64,000 nt of DNA, from contig BAAHQB010000166.1 of NCBI GenBank assembly GCA_054601695.1, forward strand, positions 186,001 through 250,000. The letters run 5' to 3'. The position numbers were made by a program, and so were the translations under genes. The notes under the pieces are model-generated. The model ran no database searches, was not told the origin of the DNA, and worked only from the letters and a program-made list of their open reading frames with translations. How positions within the stretch are numbered: position 1 is the stretch's first letter; the number at the start of each line of letters is the position of its first letter. This DNA is from Amorphochlora amoebiformis. Taxonomy: Eukaryota; Cercozoa; Chlorarachniophyceae. Shown in pieces: positions 1 through 64,000 of this stretch.

Positions 1-72
1 GAAGGTGAAGAAAAATTAATGTAGATTTGCATTATACAGGAATACATGTTATATGCACATATATATGTACAC

Positions 73-121
<49 letters not shown>

Positions 122-158
122 AACAAACTAATACATACACTTGTATATATATATATAT

Positions 159-190
<32 letters not shown>

Positions 191-208
191 CATACATACA
201 TATATATT

Positions 209-304
<96 letters not shown>

Positions 305-438
305 CACATAAATATACTATAGAAATACAAATATATATATATATATATATCTATATATATATATATATATTGTATGCTATCTGCAGGCTATTCATCACGT
401 CACAGGGCAAACTGTTGCGATTTAAAAAATTCAAAGAA

Positions 439-515
<77 letters not shown>

Positions 516-535
516 ATATTGTATGCTATCTGCAG
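1..535. repeat. (TA)n intron with a decayed exon copy
   Basis: This is almost entirely (TA)n with short TACA interruptions. It should be part of the intron upstream of the first kinase exon visible here. Positions 387-440 are a truncated copy of the exon at 536-604: the CTGCAG acceptor and about 50 bp are kept, an extra T breaks the frame, and the copy then runs directly into (TA)n. The exon coding the glycine-rich loop of the kinase is not here and must lie to the left of the window. Confidence 0.8.
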
Positions 536-7453
<6,918 letters not shown>

Positions 7454-7834
7454 GTATTCCTAACCCCCCCCCCCCCCCTCTCTCTTCACCTAACCCTCCC
7501 CCCTCTTTTAAACCCAAAAAAAAAAAAACGCTTCGAAAAACACCAAGAAAAAAAAAAAATGAAAAAAATAAAAATTTATCATCTCGAAATTCTTAGGTCA
7601 AAAAAAATAAATAATAATAAATTATTATCATCTCGAAATTCTTAGGCCGAATTCCGCATAATCAAACGCCGCTACTCCCTAACCGACGACCCCCCGATGG
7701 GCCCCCAGGGATCCCCGGGCCAGGGGGTCTCGGGGATCTCTGGGGATCTCCGAGGGTCTCCCAGAGGAGGGGAGAGTTCGACCGCTCAGATGTCGAGATC
7801 GCTACCGAGGAAGCTGAGAGTTCATGAGGTTATT

Positions 7835-8438
7835 TACTAACCCTAACCTAAACCTAACCCAAACCCTAACCCTAACAACCCTCACCCTAACCCTAACCCT
7901 AACAACCCTAACCCTAACCCTAACCCTAACCCTAACCCTAACCTTAACCTAACCCTAACCTTCAGTCGGGTCGGTTAGCAACTAACCCTGACCTAAACCT
8001 AACCCTAACCCCAACCCTAACCCTAACCCTAATCTAAACTCACGCTAACCCTAACCCTCTCACTAACACTAACCCTAATATATCCTCAGCACGTCTACCC
8101 TGACCCTAACCCCAACCCTAACCCTAACCCTAACCCTAACCCTAACCATAACCTTCAGTCGACCCTAACCCTAACCCTAACCCTAATCTAACCTCAGCAT
8201 GTCTACCCTAACCCTAACCCTAACCCTAACCCTAACCCTAACACTAACCCTAATCTGTCCTCAGCGCGTCTACCCTGACCCTAAACCTAACCCTAACCCT
8301 AACCCTAACCCTAACCCTAACCCTAACCCTAATCTGTCCTCAGCACGTGTACCCTGACCCTAAACCTAACCCTAACCCTAACCCTAACCCTAACCCTAAC
8401 CCTAACCCTAACTCTAACCCTAACCCTTAGTCGGGTCG
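7835..8438 (+). repeat. Interstitial telomeric array with a recurrent spacer
   Basis: CCCTAA repeats are broken by a spacer of the form CCTCAGC-A/G-YGTSTACCC at about 8084, 8192, 8259 and 8338. A second spacer, GTCGGGTCGGTTAGCAA, occurs near 7965 and 8428. The spacing is 67-108 bp. It is related to the array at 35531-36330. Confidence 0.85.
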
Positions 8439-8699
8439 GTTAGCAAGTCTTGAGAATAGTCCTGTATTAGTTTTAGGTATGTAGATATTAAATGCACATA
8501 AATGTATGTAGATGTATATGTTTTTATGTATGTATTTTTTTATGTATATTTCTGTATGTTACACACACGTAGAGAAAATGTGTTATATGGAGATATATAT
8601 ATATATATGTTTAATATATGCATATGTATATATATATATATACATGTATATATATATATATACATATGTGTGTGTGTGTGTATATATAATATATATATA

Positions 8700-8745
<46 letters not shown>

Positions 8746-8822
8746 ATAACATATATTATATATATATATATGTAAATGTATATATATATATATATGTAAA
8801 TGTACGTATATGTATGTACGCG

Positions 8823-8853
<31 letters not shown>

Positions 8854-9128
8854 CAAAAAATTGTTTAAGTGATATAATTATACTTTATATAATAAAATGT
8901 AATATATTATAATATTATATAACATAATACTCTATACAATATAATGTAATGCAATATAAATAGAATACGATATATAATATAATATAAGAAAATGTAATAT
9001 AATATAAGGTATATACAATATAGATATAATTTCATATTATATGATATAATAATATATATATAATATAACATATTATAGAATATAATATAACTCAATGAAC
9101 TCTTGCTATGTGTATTATAGTGTATACA

Positions 9129-9202
<74 letters not shown>

Positions 9203-9364
9203 TATATACATATAAACACACATACATACATACATACACACTCAACATATATACCCCACATCACACACATTCATACAACACCCGATATAAACAGCAAAAC
9301 GCAAGCCTAAGCCCTCCTGTGTCCCACCTCTGTCCCCTCCCAACCTTCCCCCTCCCTCCCTCTC

Positions 9365-9480
9365 CGATTTCAAAAATACCCCCGGGGGTCCCCGGGGGTA
9401 CCCCTCTCCCCCCGCCGGGGGGGGAGGTAGAAGAGAGTCTAGAAACACACGAGCCCCGGTAATCCCGGGGATTACCGGGA
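9365..9480. repeat. GC-rich inverted repeats
   Basis: CCCCCGGGGGTCCCCGGGGG, and then an inverted repeat made of CCCGGTAATCCC and GGGGATTACCGGG, occur within about 110 bp of otherwise AT-rich surroundings. They can form stable hairpins. Function unknown. Confidence 0.7.
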
Positions 9481-9726
9481 AAGGGCTAAGGGGGGGGGGG
9501 GGAAAGGGGGGGGGGGAGAGGTTGGCTCTACCGGTTCTTAAGGATGAGGTGAAGATTGGGAATTCAAGGGTAGTTTTGCGGACACGTGCGTGTTTTTTTT
9601 TTTTTTTTTTTTTTTTTTTTTCGGGGGGGTGTTGTGAGTTTTTATTTCTTGTGCGTGTGTGTGATGTATTGTGTTTTTATTGGTATGGATGTATGTATGG
9701 ATCTGTTTATGTGTATGTATGTAATA

Positions 9727-9776
<50 letters not shown>

Positions 9777-9875
9777 ATACATATAAATAATGCACATCAT
9801 ATATATATAATATATATATATATACATAGATTCACATACACACTTATCATTCACATACATATGCATCTACGTCAA

Positions 9876-9947
<72 letters not shown>

Positions 9948-10149
9948 GAACGCACTGTCACATGTATACATATTCATATACATAATACACAAATACATAT
10001 ATACATATACACACACTTATACACATATATATCTACACATACACACACAAATACTTAACCCACGCACATACTCCCCCCACAAATCTATACATACACATAC
10101 TCACATACACACATACAAACATCTAAGTTTTTCTCACATATACACACAG

Positions 10150-10363
10150 ATCGTTCACAGAAGTACAGATGCACATATATTTCGCGGCAACCAAAGAATA
10201 AAGGGGGTTGGAGACAAAGTAAGGGAGGGAGAGATGAAAGTCGAAGGAATACATGTGGGAAGTTTCGGAGGCCATGGGGTAAGATATGTGAAGGGAGATA
10301 TGTGATATATATATGTATAGATATGTGTATATCTATATGTAATATGTTTGTGTGTGTATATCA

Positions 10364-10427
<64 letters not shown>

Positions 10428-10532
10428 AGGTTTGGGAATGAGTTCTGCGTGGAAATATGAATGTGTTTAAATAGTGTATGTAAATACTTTATATGAGAAT
10501 ATATGTGTTGTAGTACTTTATATAGATATATG

Positions 10533-10579
<47 letters not shown>

Positions 10580-10601
10580 ATGATATATAAATATATATAT
10601 A

Positions 10602-10694
<93 letters not shown>

Positions 10695-10846
10695 CAACAC
10701 ATAAAGAGAAATAAATAACGTTAAAAAGCATATATGATATGATATACATTTATAGGCTTTAATATTGTATATGTATTATATTATATAGATTCATGGAATG
10801 GTAATGAAAACAAGTACTACCCTTTCCGTATTCGACTTGTATATAA

Positions 10847-10879
<33 letters not shown>

Positions 10880-10967
10880 GGCTTTAATATGTATATATAT
10901 ATATATATTATATTACATAGATTCATGGAATGGTAATGAGAACAAGTACTGCTCTTTCCGTATTCGA

Positions 10968-11021
<54 letters not shown>

Positions 11022-11148
11022 GGCTTTAATATGTATATATATATATATATATTATATTATATAGATTCATGGAATGGTAATGAGGACAAGTACTGCTCTT
11101 TCGGTATACAACAAGTCGAAACAGGAGCTAAAACAAACGCCGTACAGG

Positions 11149-11230
<82 letters not shown>

Positions 11231-11274
11231 GTACAACAAGTCGAAACAGGAGCTAAAACAAACACCGTACAAGT

Positions 11275-11341
<67 letters not shown>

Positions 11342-11415
11342 ATGTGTATGTATTATATGTATAAAATATATGTATGTATGTATGTATCGAGAACTAGAAT
11401 ATTCCTCTCTGTGAA

Positions 11416-11459
<44 letters not shown>

Positions 11460-11507
11460 GTGTATAAATTATATGTAAGCGTATACGGTGAGTATTATCA
11501 TATGTAA

Positions 11508-11559
<52 letters not shown>

Positions 11560-11674
11560 TCGTGTATAAATTATATGTAAGCGTATACGGTGAGTAGTAT
11601 TATATATAAATATATGTGTACACATACCTAATATGTATATTCGTCTATACCATGATATATGTGCATGTACTATG

Positions 11675-11714
<40 letters not shown>

Positions 11715-11716
11715 AG

Positions 11717-11749
<33 letters not shown>

Positions 11750-11843
11750 CGAACACAAACAATACGTATACATTATACGAAACCAGAGGCAAAAAGCAAA
11801 AGCCTTTTCTTCTGAGCAACTTCAAGTCAAGACTAAGACGTGA
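10150..11843 (+). CDS. Unidentified multi-exon gene, 3' part
   Basis: Supported exons are 10150-10278 (43 codons, acceptor CACACAG, donor GTAAGA), 11065-11147 (donor GTTATA) and a terminal exon 11787-11843 ending in TGA. A 10-base microexon at 11023-11032 (acceptor ATATAG, donor GTATAT) gives the right phase between the first two. The protein reads through motifs such as [43 protein letters not shown] and ends [12 protein letters not shown] do not recognise the family. A further open stretch at about 9524-9583 (VLKDEVKIGNSRVVLRT) may be an upstream exon. The start codon was not found. Truncated copies of the 11065 exon lie on both sides. Confidence 0.6.
10753..11276 (+). repeat. Tandem boundary copies around the exon at 11065
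   Basis: Two upstream units (near 10753-10840 and 10878-10971) repeat a 10-base microexon-like segment, (TA)n, the acceptor and about 50 bp of the exon, then break off. One downstream unit (11231-11276) repeats the last 45 bp of the exon. The unit length is about 125-145 bp. Substitutions between units fall partly at third codon positions. Confidence 0.85.
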
Positions 11844-11922
11844 CACATCTACGTGACACATCGACGTAACACATCTACGTGACACATCGACGTGACGCAT
11901 CTACGTGACACCTCTACGTCCC
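11841..11922 (+). repeat. 13-bp minisatellite at a stop codon
   Basis: About six copies of GACACATCTACGT, alternating CTACGT and CGACGT so that a 26-bp higher order is visible. The first copy starts at the TGA stop codon of the preceding gene. Confidence 0.85.
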
Positions 11923-13084
11923 ATAGTACCTTTCAGCCTTGAATAGTCACAGTGCCTGTAAGTTCGTTGTATGAATTTAAACCATGGTCTGTCGTTAACA
12001 TCTACTATATCTTCTAACGATCGATCGAACATCCCGTGCATGCCGGATCAGCTCACAGTAAGAGTAGTACATATGTCTAGATATATATGTCTAGATATCT
12101 AGATATTTGTGAGTGTAATATTCCCTGGATACATAACTAGCATAACTTGATAACTGATACTATCTAGACTCTAGATCATAGTGACCATCAGTAGTATCAC
12201 TGACTAAGCCTCTAGAAGCCTAGTAAGCTAGGTAAGCTAGTAATTGAGTTTATCATTGGCTATATCTAGACATAGAGACCACAACAAGGAAAAAAAAGCC
12301 CTGGATTACAAATCGCAAATAAATGTACACTAATATATATTAATGTCCAGTAGATAATCCAACAATCGCAGTAACTTAATTTACTACTCATATGAGTCTA
12401 GCTAGTAAGTTTCGTCATGATTCTGGCTCACCGGCGCGGACAGTCTACAACTATAATTCTAGTCTAGTGGTAATGTAGTTCGGGCCATCTACATGTCAGA
12501 AGATTCTTCTAGTTCGTTCCAGCTCGCTTTTCCGTGCAGTATATACAGTGTACTATACATATCTACTCAGGATCTCGTAGATGGATCTAGTACATATACA
12601 CCAGACACACTAGACATACTATAGCCAAAAAGAGAAAAATGTAATTCGGCTCATGAAGTAACCGAACTCTGCATCTAACTACATCTTAACTAGTCTAAGC
12701 CTATAGACAGTTTCAGTATACTAAGAGTGTCGCAATAGTTCTACAGTGTGAGCTTTTTGACCATCTCGGTGAGTTTCGCGTCGAACTGTTCCACCATTAA
12801 GCCGACAACGTCATCACTTCTATGGGTGTGTGTGTTGTATATTTAAATAGGTATGAAGATCCGCGTATTGCTATGTTTGAACATAAGTTTCTATGTATAT
12901 GTGTATATGTATATATATATATGTTATATATTCATTCAAATTGTCATATGTTCGTTCAATTGTTCATACATACATGCGTATGCAGATATATATATATATA
13001 TATATATATTATATAAACATATATATATATATATGTGTGTATATGTATATATATATATTTATATATATATATATATTTATATAA

Positions 13085-13153
<69 letters not shown>

Positions 13154-13223
13154 TACACATATATACATGTAACAACACACACACATATAATATATATATA
13201 TATATCTATTATATACATATATA

Positions 13224-13254
<31 letters not shown>

Positions 13255-13279
13255 GTAAATATATACATATAAATATATC
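11844..13279. other. Convergent intergenic spacer, CTAG-rich
   Basis: This lies between the stop of the + strand gene and the stop of PSTK on the - strand. After the minisatellite, 11930-12790 is unique sequence almost free of (TA)n and dense in CTAG words (TCTAGA, TCTAGAT, CTAGTCTAG). It becomes (TA)n again from about 12890. An open patch at 12845-12890 could be an alternative last exon of PSTK on the - strand (ending IFIPI then TAA), but this is unproven. Confidence 0.65.
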
Positions 13280-25620
<12,341 letters not shown>

Positions 25621-25632
25621 GACGACAAACCT

Positions 25633-25695
<63 letters not shown>

Positions 25696-25793
25696 GCTCA
25701 TGTATGCATAAATTATTTATATACGTACAATTTTTTTTGTATATAAATATATCTACATATGCGAATATATATACACATATACATACACATGTG

Positions 25794-25865
<72 letters not shown>

Positions 25866-25875
25866 CGAACATATA

Positions 25876-25928
<53 letters not shown>

Positions 25929-25932
25929 AAAA

Positions 25933-25980
<48 letters not shown>

Positions 25981-26788
25981 CATGCCTATAGATCCATTTT
26001 TCAAATAATATATACAAAGATACCTATATAGATCAATGAACACAACATATCATACAAACACATATTCTAAACACGTGTCAGTGGCATGCGGAACTTAGGG
26101 CTCGGGAGACTACATTTTCGCTTGGGCTGTTCACTTATAGGAAGTGACGGAAGTAGAGAGAAGAGCAAAGTGCCAGAAAAGGAGAGAGTGAGAGAAGGTA
26201 CGAAAAGAGAGAAGATAAAAATGAAAGAAAGAGAGGAACGAGAGAGGAGAAAGAGAGGAGAAAGAGAGGAGAAAGGACAACAGAGAGTCGGGGGGAGGTC
26301 GTCAGACAAAGAGATAGGGAAGAGAGAGGAGAGAGAGGAATAAAGAGAGAAAGGAAGAAGGAGTAAATATAGAGAGGAAGAGAGGAAATAGAGGGCAGAT
26401 ATGTATTCGAAGTAGAAAAGATGTATCATAACATTCCGCACGATTTGATGTCCAACCTGTGCAACCTATCTCATTCTCCGACCCTTTCCCCCTCTCTCCT
26501 CTCTTCCGCGGATGCAAAAAAAAGAGAGAAGAGATAGAAAAGAGAAAGGAGGGAGGGGTTCAGAGAGAAAGGGAAGGGGGGGGGGGGAGAGGTATGTATG
26601 CACGGATAAACCCGCGGCAAGAAGCTCCCGACGACGAGATGACACTTGTCAAGGACACGTGTATCAATTGTGATTTACCGTTATATCACGTGACCAAACG
26701 TGATTTACGCGTGACATCTCAAGCTATCACAATATGTGACTCCTTGCAATGTCACAAATGGATATCTAGCCCGCCTTCTTCTGAAAGG
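25621..26788. promoter_or_regulatory. Divergent intergenic region between PSTK and the coiled-coil gene
   Basis: This separates the PSTK start codon (- strand, 25620) from the start codon of the coiled-coil gene (+ strand, 26789). The left part is (TA)n. The stretch 26140-26400 is AGAGA-rich and 26459-26600 is mixed. From about 26636 to 26760 it carries repeated TCACGTGA-like words: ACACGTGT, ATCACGTGAC, CGCGTGACA, TATGTGAC, TGTCACA. I infer a shared promoter from position only; no core element was identified. Confidence 0.45.
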
Positions 26789-38217
<11,429 letters not shown>

Positions 38218-38681
38218 TCTACACAATGGGATATTCAACCTCTAACTACTGCTTAACTAGCTTACTTTAAGACCATTTGCCGCATGAGTCGCTCACATGC
38301 ACAATGTCGATTTGTATCGTGCGGTCATCCAGATCCGATCTCTTGTGGTCATATTTGATCATGTCCAGATGTAGCCGAGTCATATATTACTAGGCTAGGC
38401 CTTGTAGGCTAGTTTACTACTAGTGGCAGAGTACCGTCTAGACAGTGTGTATTAACATCACACACATATCATGGATATATATATATATATATTATGTATA
38501 CTAGTACTAATATATATTATACTAGATCTAATAGATATCGTACGGTGTGTATCAGCTAGATCTAGTATCATAGTCTATCTCAGTATCTCTAGTATCTACT
38601 AGATCTAGCGCATATATATCTAGATATATATATATATATCTAGATATACTAGATACATTTTTGTATATATGTATATATCTA

Positions 38682-38719
<38 letters not shown>

Positions 38720-38793
38720 AGATATACATCATAGTATATATATATATCTAGTATGTACTCAGGATAATAGACATACTATCATACATATATATG

Positions 38794-38827
<34 letters not shown>

Positions 38828-39091
38828 CTAGATATATATCTAGAATATATATCTACTAGATCTAGTATATATGTTTACACTCTCTAGACTCTAGAGACTC
38901 TAGACGTTAGTAACACGTACCAGATGTATCTAGCGTATTCTAACTATACACATGTCCAGATGTGTCTATCCAGTCCATCTAGTATACATGTTCGTCACGC
39001 ACCGCATGTAGAACTAGTCTAGCTAGTAGAATAGTCTAGGACTAGTAGGAGTTGGAATTGGTACATTTATCAATCAATACGATTACTAGGA
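38218..39091. other. Convergent intergenic spacer, CTAG-rich
   Basis: This lies between the TAA of the coiled-coil gene and the TAA of the PHD-RING gene, which converge here. It contains a very high density of CTAG palindromes (TCTAGA, ACTAGT, GCTAGC-like words, ATCTAGTAT runs), mostly outside (TA)n. No gene was seen. Confidence 0.75.
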
Positions 39092-42248
<3,157 letters not shown>

Positions 42249-42377
42249 CCGGGAGAGGGTCCCACCGCGTTGCTGTTTGGCAAGGGTCAGTTGCCGACAA
42301 AGTAAGGAATTATAAAAGCGCTAAGTTTTTTGGCAACCGAATGGGGGAATCAAGCCTCTAAAGCGCAAGAGATTGGC
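42249..42377. promoter_or_regulatory. Compact divergent promoter region
   Basis: Only 129 bp lie between the start codon of the PHD-RING gene (- strand) and that of the PDE gene (+ strand). Unlike almost all other noncoding DNA here, it has no (TA)n. That both promoters lie here is inferred from position. Confidence 0.5.
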
Positions 42378-54518
<12,141 letters not shown>

Positions 54519-55132
54519 ACCTGACTTCGGTCCAGATTTTCGGGCTGACGGACTAGCTAAAAATCTATTGAGTTTCTCTCAGCTAGTCAGAGATTCTAGC
54601 AAGCTTAGTAGTCCACTGTCAAATTTCTAGAATTTAGACTGCAACCTTACACCACCAACCACTCGCTAATTCTAGTAATTCGAGCCATTGTTTAGATAGT
54701 AAATTGCGCTAGCAAGAATTCATTAAATTCTTGAAATTACTAGCTTAATTACTAGAAACTTAACTTTTTCAACTTTTTGGGCGAAACTACATATCTAGAT
54801 TATATTATTTTTTAAAAAAAAATTATTTTATTACTACTAATTTACTAGTATTCTAGTATTACCTAGTTACTCTAACTAGTTATATAACTTCAACCTTTCT
54901 AGAATCTAGAGAATCTCTAGAATCTATTAGTCTAGCTAGCTAGTTTCTATCTTTAATTGTTGGGCTTCTAGTTATATCTAGTATATGCTCTAGACCAGCC
55001 GCATGCAGAGAACATGACAGATCTGGAGATATCTAGGATATCACTAGCCTTACACTAGATTTAATCTAGTTATATACACATACATAAATATATATATATA
55101 TATATCTAGATATATATATATATATATATATT

Positions 55133-55167
<35 letters not shown>

Positions 55168-55440
55168 GATATAACTTAAAGAGTCTAGACGTGTATCTAG
55201 TGTATATGTAGCGATAGTATTAAGTTAGATACCTGGATATACAAATATTAGATATATCAAAAACGGATAATGTAATTGAATTGAAAACTTATTTTCATCC
55301 TCCAGATAAAGCTGTGTGTTCAACACTGTACCGGAGCTACCGCCGCTAGGGTTAGGGTTAGGGTTAGGGTTAGGGTTAGGGTTAGGGTTAGGGTTAGGGT
55401 TAGGGTTAGGGTTAGGTTTAGGGTTAGTACCGCGTGCAAA
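54519..55440. other. Convergent intergenic spacer, CTAG-rich
   Basis: This lies between the stop codons of PDE and OXA1, which converge here. From 54530 to 55060 it is unique and dense in CTAG (CTAGCTAGCTAG, TCTAGA, ACTAGT words). A telomeric block follows near the OXA1 stop. No gene was seen. Confidence 0.75.
55349..55430 (-). repeat. Telomeric block in the 3' flank of OXA1
   Basis: About 13 TTAGGG units on the + strand (CCCTAA in the OXA1 sense strand) begin about 10 bp after the OXA1 stop codon. Confidence 0.95.

Positions 55441-64000
<8,560 letters not shown>

Larger units (their letters stand above)
7454..9520. other. Intergenic stretch: homopolymer, telomeric array, AT-rich DNA
   Basis: After the kinase stop come a C-run near 7466, A-runs, and a 20-bp segment containing CATCTCGAAATTCTTAGG that is repeated at about 7578 and 7628. 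A GC-rich patch at 7680-7790 is followed by the telomeric array (separate entry) and (TA)n to about 9230. A GC-rich segment at 9300-9480 holds strong inverted repeats. An open proline-rich frame at about 9296-9428 could be an exon of the next gene, but I cannot support it. Confidence 0.6.

Overview
This is eukaryotic nuclear DNA, probably from a free-living or symbiotic protist or alga. The evidence is dense spliceosomal introns (mostly GT-AG), TTAGGG-type telomeric repeats inside the sequence, and genes for a mitochondrial insertase, selenocysteine synthesis, cyclic-nucleotide signalling and chromatin ubiquitylation. I cannot name the lineage. Most bases are (TA)n, with smaller blocks of (TC)n, (CA)n, (CG)n, (GA)n and telomeric repeat. 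Long computed reading frames of [16 protein letters not shown] or PNPN type are read-through of these repeats, not proteins.

I rebuilt seven genes by hand from splice sites, reading phase and family resemblance. Layout: a CDKL-type protein kinase (+, 536-7453, 5' end outside the window); an unidentified gene (+, about 10150-11843); PSTK, the L-seryl-tRNA(Sec) kinase (-, 25620 to 13280); a coiled-coil protein (+, 26789-38217); a PHD finger / coiled-coil / RING protein (-, 42248 to 39092); a polytopic cyclic-nucleotide phosphodiesterase (+, 42378-54518); and OXA1, the mitochondrial inner-membrane insertase (-, 62476 to 55441, 5' end outside). Exons are 10 to 682 bp, often under 100 bp. They sit in introns that are almost pure low-complexity DNA.

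The genes alternate as divergent and convergent pairs. All three convergent (3'-3') spacers (11844-13279, 38218-39091, 54519-55440) are unusually rich in CTAG. The divergent PHD-RING/PDE pair has only 129 bp between start codons.

Two patterns look new to me. First, several introns, most clearly in OXA1, consist almost wholly of telomeric repeat. CCCTAA is usually in the sense strand, CTAAC sits where a branch point would be, and the array runs straight into the acceptor (CCCTAG, CCCTAAG or CTAACAG). Second, more than 40 truncated exon copies lie beside intact exons under one rule. Copies upstream of the intact exon keep the acceptor and lose the 3' part. Copies downstream keep the donor and lose the 5' part. 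Intron-exon boundaries are therefore being tandemly duplicated without loss of the intact exon.
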